DNA from: Verrucomicrobia bacterium LP2A
Lineage (GTDB): Bacteria > Verrucomicrobiota > Verrucomicrobiia > Methylacidiphilales > Methylacidiphilaceae
Assembly (NCBI GenBank): GCA_000526255.1
Contig: JAFS01000001.1
Location: 930,001-994,000, forward strand
Direction of reading: 5' to 3'
Length of the DNA stretch: 64,000 nucleotides
Shown: positions 37,001 through 44,984 of the stretch, piece after piece
Numbering within the stretch: position 1 is the first letter of the stretch
Layout of the letters: every line of letters starts with the position of its first letter
Notes under the pieces: model-generated
What the model saw: the letters and a program-made list of their open reading frames with translations, nothing else
Told to the model about the DNA's origin: nothing
The model's database searches: none
Made by a program: the position numbers and the translations under genes

Positions 37001-37870
37001 CTATTCTCGTGGCCTTTCCGACAATCCGCCGGCCAACGCCGGGGAGAGGGCGAAGAGCGTCTCGCAGAGCTCGTTTTGGGAAAGCGAGATCCGCTCGATC
37101 CTCATCTCCTGCAAGAAGCGCTCCTCGTTGCGGGAGAGCTCCCCCGGCAGGCTCGCCCAATGGCGATCCGAGGACCGTTTGAGGATCTGCCGCGCATAGG
37201 TCCGCTCCGTCTGGCTCGAAAAGCGGCATCCAATGAAGAGGAAGCGGCTACCCCGCCGCCGTTCCTGGACCACTGACGGGATCGGCGTCTGGATGTCGAT
37301 CTCGGTGAGCACCTCCACCAGATCCGAGTCCGAGATGACGAAATGCGCCGCGGGGCTGACCGATCCAAAAGGCTTGTAGAGCACGGTCCCCCACCGGGCG
37401 GCCTCGCTGAGCGGGGCCTCGGTTCCGTCCGGACGATAGGCTCGGGTCCAGCTTCCGGGATGCTCCGCTTGGCTCACCCCTTGAATCTCTCCCCAATCCG
37501 ACCGCGAGCCGAACGCCGCCCGAAGCGCGCCGTCATACCAGACATCGACGATCAGCGGGAGCTGGGGAAGGCTCGCCAACCGCTCGTGGAGAGCGAGCTT
37601 CGGACTCGGGACCGAAAAGGTCTCGAGCAGGAGCTTCCGCAGCGTTTTACGATGCTTCTGGCTTTCGATATATTGCGCAGCCGCCGACAGAATCTTCCTC
37701 GCCCGGCTTGGGACGGCCACCCGACGCGCGAGGCTTTCGGCAAGGCTTTCGCTGTCCGTTGGAAACGGCGCGGCGGAGTCCCCCTCTCGGGCCCAAATCC
37801 CTGGCCCCAAGTAGGGGACGAGCTTTCCCGCCTCCAGACATCCGGCCATTTCGTGCAAGAAATCGCTCAT
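37001..37870 (-). CDS. SIR2-like domain protein in the nif operon
   Basis: This 289-residue protein resembles SIR2-like (SIR2_2) proteins: its start ECLEAGKL-type segment (here AGCLEAGKLVPYLGPGIW) fits the NAD-binding loop LVPFLGAG of that fold, and later LYKPFGSV and FIGCRFSSQTER fit the domain end. It is found here between the 87-residue gene and nifW. Proteins of this kind occur in other nif clusters, but the role is not known to me. The ATG at 37870 overlaps the previous stop. NAD binding or hydrolysis is an inference. Confidence 0.6.
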   Translation of the reverse strand: MSDFLHEMAGCLEAGKLVPYLGPGIWAREGDSAAPFPTDSESLAESLARRVAVPSRARKILSAAAQYIESQKHRKTLRKLLLETFSVPSPKLALHERLASLPQLPLIVDVWYDGALRAAFGSRSDWGEIQGVSQAEHPGSWTRAYRPDGTEAPLSEAARWGTVLYKPFGSVSPAAHFVISDSDLVEVLTEIDIQTPIPSVVQERRRGSRFLFIGCRFSSQTERTYARQILKRSSDRHWASLPGELSRNEERFLQEMRIERISLSQNELCETLFALSPALAGGLSERPRE

Positions 37871-38130
37871 CCCTGCCCTCCCTTCTCCGCCACCACCTCT
37901 TCTTGGGCCTCTTGGGCCTCCGGCGCTTCCCCCCGCAGCTCCTCGAGCTCGGCCCGGGGCAGGCGGAAAATTCCCCGACCGCCGGCAAACACTTGGAACC
38001 GGTCCCCCGCTTTCTTCCACAGCCGGCTGAACCAGGCCTGCGCGACGACCCCGGACGGTCTCTCCCCGATCTCCTGCACCGTTCCGTCATTCGCGAAGCG
38101 GACATGAATGACGACCAACTCTTCGTTCAT
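37867..38130 (-). CDS. Uncharacterised small nif-operon protein (87 aa)
   Basis: This 87-residue protein starts ELVVIHVRFANDGTVQEIGE and ends with an acidic Glu-rich tail. I do not recognise a family. A perfect AGGAGG lies just before the ATG at 38130, so it is well translated. Its stop overlaps the SIR2-like start, which suggests that the two products work together. Confidence 0.7.
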   Translation of the reverse strand: MNEELVVIHVRFANDGTVQEIGERPSGVVAQAWFSRLWKKAGDRFQVFAGGRGIFRLPRAELEELRGEAPEAQEAQEEVVAEKGGQG

Positions 38131-38152
38131 AGAACCTCCTGTTGTTGCTGCC

Positions 38153-39328
38153 CTACAAATAGATCGCTGCTCCGGCCCCGACGTTGACCGAAGAGTCCTT
38201 CAGTGTCTTGACGATGAAGGCGATCTGCTCTTCGGTCAGATGGACATGAAACGGAAGAACGATGGAACGATCGGCCTCCTTCTCCGTGACCGGGAGGCGT
38301 CCCTTCCGCCAGCCGTTCTCGAGGGAATAACCCTGGAGGTGCATCGGCTGGCAATAGGCGGACGCCTCGATTTCCGCCTGGGCGAGATCTTCGAGAATTG
38401 CATCCCGGCTCGACCGGGTGAAGCGCGTCCCCAAATGGACCGGATAAAGGAACCAGTGAACCTGTCCCACCTCGGGAGCGACATAAGGGTCCTTGATCCC
38501 TTCGAAGGACTTCATCTGCTGGAAATACCAAGCTTCGACGAGCCGCCGGCGCTCCAGAATCCCCCCGATCCGATGGAGCTGGACGAGCCCCAGCGCCGCC
38601 GTGAGATTGCTCGGACCGGCATGGAGAGAAGGAACCATCGTTGCGATGCCAGAAAAGCGCTCTTCCCGGGAGCGGCTTCGGCCGTAGCGGATCTTGGCCG
38701 CCAGCTCCTCATCGTCGGTCACGACCATCCCGCCTTCTCCGCAGACCAGCGCTCCGGGCTGCGAAAAGTCGAAGACCGCCAACCGGCCGAACCCGCCAGT
38801 CATTCGATCGCCGTACCGGGAGCCGATCGACTCGGTCGAATCTTCCAGCAGGAGCAGTCCCTGCTCTTCCGCCAGCCGCTCCAGCTCCCGCCACGGCGCG
38901 GGATGGCCGAGCGTGTTTCCGGCGAGGATCGCCCGCGCTCCCTCTCGAGCCGCCTCCGCCACCCGCTCCGGAGAAAGGGCTCCCGACCAGTAGTCGATGT
39001 CGACGAAGCGGGGCTCGGCTCCGCACAAGGCTACCGCCGCTCCGACCTGGTGCCACGAATAGCCTGAAAGGATCACCCGGTCCCCGGGGCCGATGCCCAG
39101 AGCGCGGAGGGCGAGCCAGAGGCCGATGGCACCGCTGCCGACCGCCACCGCATGCTTGCGCCCTACCCAGCCGGCGAATGCGTTCTCCCACTCGTCGACC
39201 AACGCTCCTGCGCTGATCTCGGGCGACCGGAGCACCGAATCGACCGCAGCCAGCTCTTCTTCCGAGAGATCGGGATCGGAGAGCGGGATGCGCGGCAGGG
39301 GAGCTCCCGCCGAGGGTCCCGCCCTCAT
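38153..39328 (-). CDS. DegT/DnrJ-type PLP-fold protein lacking the catalytic lysine
   Basis: This 391-residue protein has the fold of sugar aminotransferases of the DegT/DnrJ/EryC1/StrS family: IPLSDPDLSEEEL at the start, AVGSGAIGLWLALRALGIGPGD, the Asp in LLLLEDSTESIGS and the block CGEGGMVVTDDEELA. In aminotransferases the segment before GEGG has a lysine seven residues into the block beginning F-x-F. Here it is VFDFSQPGALVCGEGG, with glycine (G192) at that place, so no internal aldimine with PLP is possible. The ATG at 39328 overlaps the nifT stop. It may be a binding protein or catalyse a different reaction. Confidence 0.8.
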   Translation of the reverse strand: MRAGPSAGAPLPRIPLSDPDLSEEELAAVDSVLRSPEISAGALVDEWENAFAGWVGRKHAVAVGSGAIGLWLALRALGIGPGDRVILSGYSWHQVGAAVALCGAEPRFVDIDYWSGALSPERVAEAAREGARAILAGNTLGHPAPWRELERLAEEQGLLLLEDSTESIGSRYGDRMTGGFGRLAVFDFSQPGALVCGEGGMVVTDDEELAAKIRYGRSRSREERFSGIATMVPSLHAGPSNLTAALGLVQLHRIGGILERRRLVEAWYFQQMKSFEGIKDPYVAPEVGQVHWFLYPVHLGTRFTRSSRDAILEDLAQAEIEASAYCQPMHLQGYSLENGWRKGRLPVTEKEADRSIVLPFHVHLTEEQIAFIVKTLKDSSVNVGAGAAIYL

Positions 39329-39546
39329 ACCCCTCCCTCTACGGACAAGCGCCGCGCCTCGACCGTGATGGGGAGGGGCGTATCGCCCGGCATCTCCGGA
39401 AGCTGGAAGCGCCATCCGTTGGCGAGCGTGACCATCCCGCCCCAGAGCCCGGGCTTCTCGGTGGTGACCACCGGTTCTTCCAGATCCTTTTTCGCCACGT
39501 AGACCGAAAGCTCTCCCTTGACCCCTCTCCGAAGCATGATCTTCAT
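39325..39546 (-). CDS. nifT: Nitrogen fixation protein NifT
   Basis: This 73-residue protein matches NifT/FixU: KIMLRRGVKGELSVYVAKKDLEEPVV and WGGMVTLANGWRFQLPEMP (in pieces) followed by LPITVEARRLS. The function is not settled; it is non-essential in known diazotrophs. It sits between nifS and the DegT-like gene with overlapping start and stop codons. Confidence 0.93.
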   Translation of the reverse strand: MKIMLRRGVKGELSVYVAKKDLEEPVVTTEKPGLWGGMVTLANGWRFQLPEMPGDTPLPITVEARRLSVEGGV

Positions 39547-40712
39547 CCCGCCCTTCCTCCCCCGCTTTGCGCCCCGCTGACCGCCAAAGCCTCCTCCACG
39601 ATGCCTCGAGCCGCTCGCTCCACCTGCCCGATGGTCGTCTCCTCTCCCAGGCTGAAGCGGATCGTGGCCCGCGCCTCCTCCGCCGAAAGTCCCATGGCCA
39701 GGAGAATCCGCGAGGGCTCTGTTCCCCCGCTCGCACAGGCCGAGCCCAAGGAAGCCTCGATGCCGCGCTGCTCCAGCCGGGCGAGCAGCTCTTCTCCGTC
39801 GATCCGTCCGAACCGCACGCTCGCCGTGTTAGCCACCCGAGGACTCTCTCCTCCATTGACCGCGGCAAAGGGGAGCGCCTGGAGGATCTCTTTCTCTAGC
39901 CGATCGCGGAGCCACCCCACCGCTTTTACCCGATCCGCGAGCCCACTCGCGGCCAGCCGTGCCGCCGCGCCAAACCCGACAATGCCCACAACGTTCTCGG
40001 TCCCCCCCCTCCGGCCCCGCTCCTGGTGGCCACAAAGCAGGGGAGGCAACGCAACCCCCTTTCGCAGGAAAAGGGCGCCGATCCCCTTGGGCCCTCCCAG
40101 CTTGTGAGCGGAAAACGAGAGAAGATCGAAGGGGAGCTCCCCGGCATCGACCGGGATCTTTCCCACCGCCTGCGCCGCGTCCAGGTGACAGAGGAGACCC
40201 TGCTCCTTCGCCAGAAGGAGAACCTTTTCGACCGGGCTGATCACCCCCGTCTCGTTGTTGACCCAGACCAGAGACAAGAGCGACGCCGGTCTGGCGAGCG
40301 CTTCCTCGAGGGCACCAAGATCGACCCACCCTTGCCGATCGACCGGCAGCCGGACGATCTCCACCCCGCGGTTTTCCAGCCGCTCGAAGAGCAGGCCAGT
40401 GCTCGGATGCTCCACCGTCGTGGACAAGACACGGGGCCGGTCCGGAGTCAGCTCAAGCGCTCCCAGGATCGCCTGGTGGATCGACTCGGTGCAGCCGCTC
40501 GTAAAAAGGATTTCCGGGGGCTTGGCGCCGATCAGGGCCGCCACCTCGCTCCGCGCTCGTCCGAGCGCTTCCTTGGCGAGCCCTCCGCTCAAACCCGGGC
40601 TCGAGGGATTCCCGAAGCGCTCCCGAAGATAGGGGAACATCTCCTCCAGGGCTTCCGGCCGCAAGGGGGCCGTTGCGTTGTGATCGAGATAGATCCGATC
40701 GATTTCACCCAT
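39543..40712 (-). CDS. nifS: Cysteine desulfurase NifS
   Basis: This 389-residue PLP enzyme takes sulfur from cysteine for Fe-S cluster assembly. It has YLDHNATAPLRPEALEEM, the PLP lysine in SFSAHKLGGPKGIGALF, and the active cysteine in SLGSACASGGTEPS. The ATG at 40712 overlaps the nifZ stop; an earlier ATG at 40730 would overlap nifZ further. nifU is not found in the window, so sulfur probably goes to other scaffolds. Confidence 0.94.
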   Translation of the reverse strand: MGEIDRIYLDHNATAPLRPEALEEMFPYLRERFGNPSSPGLSGGLAKEALGRARSEVAALIGAKPPEILFTSGCTESIHQAILGALELTPDRPRVLSTTVEHPSTGLLFERLENRGVEIVRLPVDRQGWVDLGALEEALARPASLLSLVWVNNETGVISPVEKVLLLAKEQGLLCHLDAAQAVGKIPVDAGELPFDLLSFSAHKLGGPKGIGALFLRKGVALPPLLCGHQERGRRGGTENVVGIVGFGAAARLAASGLADRVKAVGWLRDRLEKEILQALPFAAVNGGESPRVANTASVRFGRIDGEELLARLEQRGIEASLGSACASGGTEPSRILLAMGLSAEEARATIRFSLGEETTIGQVERAARGIVEEALAVSGAQSGGGRAG

Positions 40713-41007
40713 GATTGACCTGGGGCTCAACTGTTCCCGCTCCCTCTTCCTCCACGGGTTCCAGCTCCTTGCCCTTCATCCCGACCACGTAGCCGCGCTC
40801 GTAGAAGTCGACGCCGTAGATGTAAAAGCGCTGGAGAAAGGTACCGATGCTCGTCACCACTCCCCTCTCCCCCTTTTTGATCAAGACCTCACCGATCTCC
40901 TTTCCGGGGAAGGTCCCGTCGTTCCGGATATGCCTCCTCGAGACCACCTTTTGGCCGTAGGCGAAGGCGGGCGGCCCCTCGAGCTCGACTTCGTCGTCCA
41001 TGCCCAT
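40705..41007 (-). CDS. nifZ: NifZ, P-cluster maturation protein
   Basis: This 100-residue protein matches NifZ, which helps form the second P-cluster of the MoFe protein: FAYGQKVVSRRHIRNDGTFPG, GEVLIKKGERGVVTSIGTFLQ (in pieces) and YIYGVDFYERGYVVGMKGKEL. The ATG at 41007 is used; the longer frame overlaps the upstream TPR-type gene. It is followed by nifS with overlap. Confidence 0.9.
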   Translation of the reverse strand: MGMDDEVELEGPPAFAYGQKVVSRRHIRNDGTFPGKEIGEVLIKKGERGVVTSIGTFLQRFYIYGVDFYERGYVVGMKGKELEPVEEEGAGTVEPQVNHG

Positions 41008-41023
41008 AAGATTGTCCTTTCCT

Positions 41024-41554
41024 TCAGTCCTCGTCCTCCGTCTGCCCCCGCTCGACGATCCTCCGCAGATCCCCTCCCCGCAGCAGGCCCTTGGGGTCGA
41101 GCTCCTCCAGCTTGCGCAGAGCCGCAAGCCCCTTCTCCCGCTCGCCCAGGCGGCTCTCGAGATAGCCGTAGGCTTTCAGGGCAAAGAGGTAGAGGCGGAA
41201 GAGGGGATCTTCCTGGGCCCTCTCTTCCCGACGGGCAGCGCAAACCGTGCTCCACTCTTGGGGAAGGCCTGCCTTCCTCGCTACGGCCTCCAGGCAAGCG
41301 AGCGCCCAGTCCCGGGCCTCCACGAGCTTCCCCGAGTAGAAGGCGTACCGATAGTTGCCGATCAGGACGGAGATATGCTCCGGATCGGCCTCGATTGCTT
41401 CGCGCAAGAGCGCTTCGGCCCGGGACTGCGCCCGACCCGAACGGCCCGCCGCGCGGAGGAGCTCTTCGGCGCGGCTCGAAAGCGACCCCCAATACGCCTC
41501 AGCGAGCGCACCCACGCCGGGAAGCGCTTCCGCAAGAGGAGCTTCGGTTCCCAT
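41024..41554 (-). CDS. TPR-type protein of the nif operon (unknown role)
   Basis: This 176-residue helical protein contains a repeat-like block LLREAIEADPEHISVLIGNY, then AFYSGKLVEARDWALACLEA, which resembles tetratricopeptide repeats, and a later LEELDPKGLLRGGDL. Such proteins usually bind other proteins. It lies between iscA-like and nifZ in the nif operon. I do not know a defined function. Confidence 0.65.
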   Translation of the reverse strand: MGTEAPLAEALPGVGALAEAYWGSLSSRAEELLRAAGRSGRAQSRAEALLREAIEADPEHISVLIGNYRYAFYSGKLVEARDWALACLEAVARKAGLPQEWSTVCAARREERAQEDPLFRLYLFALKAYGYLESRLGEREKGLAALRKLEELDPKGLLRGGDLRRIVERGQTEDED

Positions 41555-41569
41555 AAGCGCCCTCGCCTG

Positions 41570-41929
41570 CTATTCCGCTTGCCCGGGCGCGCCCTCGACG
41601 GACGCAGCCGCCTCCTGGGAGCAGGAGCAACTCCCCGCCGGCCCGGAAAGAACGATCAGCCGCGTCTCCATCGGGTTTTCGACGAAATGAAGGATTGCCT
41701 CTTGGAGAAGCGGCTGGCTCGCCGGCGGAATGAACAGCCGGCAGCCTTTCCCTTCCCAAATCGCATCTCCTTCCTTGGGCCCGGGCTCGACAGTAAATTC
41801 GGTCGCGAGCCCTGAGCAGCCGCCGGGGCTGGCGGTCAAGCGCATCCCGGCATCGGGGTCGCCGCCGCTGCCCAGCCGGATCATCCGCAGGATGAACGCC
41901 TCGGCCTTCGGGGTGAGCGTGATTTTCAT
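41570..41929 (-). CDS. A-type Fe-S carrier protein (IscA/HesB family), copy 1
   Basis: This 119-residue protein has the A-type carrier fold with the three conserved cysteines in GGCSGL (one) and SCSCSQ (two). It holds a cluster or iron and passes it to target proteins. The ATG at 41929 overlaps the ferredoxin stop. It is one of three A-type carrier genes in this nif region. Confidence 0.87.
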   Translation of the reverse strand: MKITLTPKAEAFILRMIRLGSGGDPDAGMRLTASPGGCSGLATEFTVEPGPKEGDAIWEGKGCRLFIPPASQPLLQEAILHFVENPMETRLIVLSGPAGSCSCSQEAAASVEGAPGQAE

Positions 41930-42144
41930 TTCTGGTACCGCGGAAGGCTCTTGTCGATGATGCAGGTATGGTCGACCGGACAGACAGCAACGCATTGCGG
42001 CTCATCGAAAAAACCGATGCACTCGGTGCACTTCTTGGGATCGATCAGGAAGATCCCATCCTTTTCCGATATCGCCTTGTTTGGACACTCCGGCTCGCAG
42101 GCCGAGCAGCCCGTGCACTGCGAAGCCACGATCTTGTATGACAT
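41926..42144 (-). CDS. fdxN: 2[4Fe-4S] ferredoxin (FdxN type)
   Basis: This 72-residue ferredoxin has two clusters: [12 protein letters not shown] and a second set with [18 protein letters not shown], where the long insert between the second and third cysteines is typical of nif-linked ferredoxins. It likely donates electrons to nitrogenase or NifB, and could be the acceptor of FixABCX. It follows nifB after 36 bases. Confidence 0.9.
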   Translation of the reverse strand: MSYKIVASQCTGCSACEPECPNKAISEKDGIFLIDPKKCTECIGFFDEPQCVAVCPVDHTCIIDKSLPRYQK

Positions 42145-42180
42145 CGATTTTCTTCCCTTCCTTTCGTTTCCCTTTGCGCT

Positions 42181-43764
42181 TTAGGCCGCCTGGCCCGCAG
42201 GCGCGCTCAACTCGATAAACGCCCCCTGCCGAATCATCGCGTCCCCGCGCTCGATATCGACAAGCTCTCCGTTCTTCAACCTCTCCAAGTAGCTCCGGTA
42301 GTAGGAGATCGTAGCGGTCTCAATGTAGCCGTAGGCATACTGGTCGACCGGCTCGATTCCCGCCTTCCGCAGCTCTTCCTTGGGACAACCCCCGATCTTG
42401 GCCACGAAGACCGCGACACAGTCATTGATCGCACGAATGACCCCCGCGAGGGCGTCCTCTTCCCCGTAGCCGCCCTGGCAGTAGAGATCGACGCGCCGAT
42501 GCCCCACGAACTTGGAGCCGGCCACGCTCAGCTCGTAGATCTGAAACTCCTTGGCGTGCCCGAAATGTTCGTTTACCTTTCCGCCGCCCTTGGTAGCGAC
42601 CGCCACCAGGATCTTCCGATCGCTGTTCTCTCCCGCCAGCGTGAGGAGCTCCTGCTCCCGCGCCGCTTTCCTGACCTCCCGCTCGATCTCCACCGAGTCC
42701 CGATAGGACCGGCGCTTCGCGGCGTCGTACTCGACCTCCATCGACTCGATCCGCTCGGTCGTGAACTCGGCCCCCCGGTCCTCGCCGAGCAAGCCGACCG
42801 CGTCGGCCCGGCACTGGCGGCAGTGGCGCATCATGTTCATCTCTCCCTCGCACTTGTCCTGGAGCGCCTTGAGCTCCTGAGCGGATGGCCCGCGCTGTCC
42901 GGAAAGCCCGAAGACCGTTCCATGCTCTGGCGAAGAGATGAGTGGCATGATGTTGTGCAGGAAGGCTCCTCGGCTCTTGACCGCCTTATTCACCTCGACC
43001 AGGTGATCGTCGTTGATCCCGGGGATCATCACCGAATTGACCTTGCAGAGGATTCCCGCTTGGGTCAGCATTTCGAGACCCTCCAGCTGCCTCTCCGTAA
43101 GGAGCTTCGCCGCATCCTTCCCCGTGTAGCGCTTGTGACGGAAGAAGACCCAGGGATAGATCCGGGCGCCCACCTCGGGATCGACCATGTTGATCGTGAT
43201 CGTGACATGATCCACCTTGAAATCCTTGATCCGCTCGACGTAGTCGGGCAGCGCAAGCCCGTTGGTCGAAAGGCAGAGCTTGATGTCCGGAGCGGCCTTG
43301 AACACGAAGTCAAAGGTCTGGAAGGTCTTGTCCGGATTAGCCAGGGGATCTCCGGGCCCGGCGATTCCGAGGACCGTCATCTGCGGGATCTCGGAAGCCA
43401 CGGCGAGAACCTTCTTCGCCGCCTGCTCCGGGGTCAGCCGTTCGCTCACCACTCCGGGACGGCTCTCGTTGGCGCAATCGTACTTCCGGTTGCAGTAGTT
43501 ACACTGAATGTTGCAAGCGGGGGCGACCGCCACGTGCATCCGCGCATAGTGGTGATGCGCTTCCTCGCTGTAGCAGGGATGATTCTTGACCTTCTCCCAA
43601 ATTTCCGAGGGCAGATCGCCCGAACCGGCACTCGAGCCGCAGCTCGACTTGCCGCTTCCCCCGCTCGATCCGCAACCTTTATGGGGTGCTACGGGGATCG
43701 TCAGCCCCTTCAAATTCGAAAACCGAGCAATCACGCCTTGTCCAGGTTCCTTAAGAGCTTCCAT
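42181..43764 (-). CDS. nifB: FeMo-cofactor biosynthesis radical SAM protein NifB
   Basis: This 527-residue protein makes NifB-co, the Fe8-S9-C precursor of the nitrogenase cofactor. The radical SAM motif is in [20 protein letters not shown] (C-x3-C-x2-C). A Gly/Ser-rich region with two Cys ([16 protein letters not shown]) precedes it. A NifX-like C-terminal domain (about residues 390-510; [23 protein letters not shown]) holds the product. The ATG at 43764 lies 77 bases downstream of a sigma-54 start site. It heads the long minus-strand operon ending with fixX or before nifW. Confidence 0.96.
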   Translation of the reverse strand: MEALKEPGQGVIARFSNLKGLTIPVAPHKGCGSSGGSGKSSCGSSAGSGDLPSEIWEKVKNHPCYSEEAHHHYARMHVAVAPACNIQCNYCNRKYDCANESRPGVVSERLTPEQAAKKVLAVASEIPQMTVLGIAGPGDPLANPDKTFQTFDFVFKAAPDIKLCLSTNGLALPDYVERIKDFKVDHVTITINMVDPEVGARIYPWVFFRHKRYTGKDAAKLLTERQLEGLEMLTQAGILCKVNSVMIPGINDDHLVEVNKAVKSRGAFLHNIMPLISSPEHGTVFGLSGQRGPSAQELKALQDKCEGEMNMMRHCRQCRADAVGLLGEDRGAEFTTERIESMEVEYDAAKRRSYRDSVEIEREVRKAAREQELLTLAGENSDRKILVAVATKGGGKVNEHFGHAKEFQIYELSVAGSKFVGHRRVDLYCQGGYGEEDALAGVIRAINDCVAVFVAKIGGCPKEELRKAGIEPVDQYAYGYIETATISYYRSYLERLKNGELVDIERGDAMIRQGAFIELSAPAGQAA

Positions 43765-43851
43765 CGCTTCTTCCCTTTCTGGCGGCTTCTTCGTTGTTGC
43801 GAGCGTTCCCCGCGCCTTCCATCGCGGAAAACCACGCATCGAGAGGGATCG

Positions 43852-43867
43852 AGCAAAGAACGTGCCA
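43852..43867 (-). promoter_or_regulatory. Sigma-54 promoter before nifB
   Basis: Minus-strand sequence TGGCACGTTCTTTGCT matches TGGCACG-N4-TTGCW at every fixed position. The predicted transcription start is near 43841, 77 bases upstream of the nifB ATG. Confidence 0.9.
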
Positions 43868-43940
43868 AGTCGGCGATCGCCTCTCTTCCTCGGAGAGCGG
43901 AGCAGTCGAGATTTCCGCCCGACGTCTGGGGAGCCCGCCC

Positions 43941-43956
43941 TGTCGTAACCGTGACA
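43941..43956. promoter_or_regulatory. NifA upstream activator site (TGT-N10-ACA) for nifB
   Basis: TGT (43941-43943), ten bases, then ACA (43954-43956), the NifA-binding consensus. Its centre is about 107 bases upstream of the predicted nifB start site, the usual distance. It lies in the 341-base stretch between nifB and the iscA-like gene, which holds no gene. Confidence 0.85.
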
Positions 43957-44105
43957 CAGGATGTTGTTTTCTTTTGTCCGCTTCTCCACAGCGGCCAAAC
44001 GGACCAAGGAGGGCGGCTCGAGCGCACAGGCCCGGGAAGGCGGACATCCGCCGAAAAGAAAAGGAAACCCCGCGCCAAGCGGTGGGAGGCACCGGCTTTC
44101 GCTGC

Positions 44106-44429
44106 TTAGGTGTTGAAGCTCTGACCGCAGCCGCACTCGCTCTTCGCCTTCGGGTTATGGAATGCGAAACCCTCGGCAAACGGCTGACGAACATAGTCCA
44201 AGAGAAGACCGTCGAGCAGCGGAAGACTCTCGGAGGCGACGACGAGGCGGAGCCCGCGGCTTTCAAAAACCTGGTCGTCGGGAGAAATCGACTCCGCTTT
44301 TTCCAGCAGATAACTCCATCCGGCACACCCGGAGCGGGTGAGCCCGATGCGGAAGGTCGCCCCTTCGGATTTGCCCTTGAGAAAAGAGCGGAGGCGGTCG
44401 GCCGCCGCATCCGTGAGCTCAATCGCCAT
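44106..44429 (-). CDS. A-type Fe-S carrier protein (IscA/HesB family), copy 2
   Basis: This 107-residue protein has the full IscA cysteine pattern: SGCAGWS and ECGCGQSF. It is the classic size for IscA. It overlaps the erpA-like gene by 11 bases and precedes nifB on the same strand. It probably delivers clusters to nitrogenase proteins. Confidence 0.9.
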   Translation of the reverse strand: MAIELTDAAADRLRSFLKGKSEGATFRIGLTRSGCAGWSYLLEKAESISPDDQVFESRGLRLVVASESLPLLDGLLLDYVRQPFAEGFAFHNPKAKSECGCGQSFNT

Positions 44430-44865
44430 GATCGTGCGCCTCCGCCTGCTCCTCCGATTGGGAGCAGGTCGAAAATGAGGAGCCGCAGCTGCAGGTGGAA
44501 GCCGCGTTCGGATTGACCACCACGAAACGCGCGCCGTTCAGATCCTCTTCGTACCGGATTTGGGCCCCCGCCAGAAAAGGGAGGCTCCGCGAATCAATCA
44601 CCACGGTCACTCCCCCCGATTCGATGGAGAAGTCGTCCTCTTCCTCCCTTTCATCGAAGGCGAAATTGTACTGGAAACCGGCGCAGCCTCCTCCCGTTAC
44701 ATAGACGCGCAGCTTGAGATCCGTTCGACCGTCTTCCTCGAGGAGGCTCCGGATCTTTTCCACCGCGTCCTCCATCAGGGTGACTGCGGGAGCGGCCTCC
44801 GAGTCCGTCCTGCTCACGGTGCTCAGCCCCTCTGTTTTCTTCGATACCGTTGTGCTTCCTTCCAT
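44419..44865 (-). CDS. A-type Fe-S carrier protein (ErpA-like), copy 3
   Basis: This A-type carrier has GGGCAGFQYNF and STCSCGSSF, the ErpA/IscA cysteine pattern, and a C-terminal His-containing tail ([15 protein letters not shown]). The start is uncertain. The ATG at 44865 (148 residues) would lie only 2 bases after the predicted sigma-54 start site. A GTG at 44817 with AGGGG upstream gives a family-sized 132-residue protein and a 50-base leader. ATGs at 44898 and 44946 lie upstream of the predicted start site. It is divergent from nifA. Confidence 0.82.
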   Translation of the reverse strand: MEGSTTVSKKTEGLSTVSRTDSEAAPAVTLMEDAVEKIRSLLEEDGRTDLKLRVYVTGGGCAGFQYNFAFDEREEEDDFSIESGGVTVVIDSRSLPFLAGAQIRYEEDLNGARFVVVNPNAASTCSCGSSFSTCSQSEEQAEAHDHGD

Positions 44866-44877
44866 GAATGTGCATCG

Positions 44878-44893
44878 AGCATCTTGCGTGCCA
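44878..44893 (-). promoter_or_regulatory. Sigma-54 promoter before the erpA-like/iscA-like pair
   Basis: Minus-strand TGGCACGCAAGATGCT matches TGGCACG-N4-TTGCW apart from one T to A. The predicted start is near 44867. It faces away from the weaker site for nifA at 44920-44935. No TGT-N10-ACA site was found nearby. Confidence 0.78.
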
Positions 44894-44919
44894 GACATGC
44901 CACGATCCGTGCGAAAGGT

Positions 44920-44935
44920 TGGCAAGGAATCTGCT
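44920..44935 (+). promoter_or_regulatory. Possible sigma-54 promoter before nifA
   Basis: Plus-strand TGGCAAGGAATCTGCT keeps the GG and GC pairs at the right spacing, with C to A and T to C changes relative to TGGCACG-N4-TTGCW. The start would be near 44946, 39 bases before the nifA ATG. It would allow NifA to raise its own level. Confidence 0.6.
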
Positions 44936-44984
44936 TCCTTTATCATGGAGACCGAGCGCCGATCGGAATCCCCATCAGAAAGCG

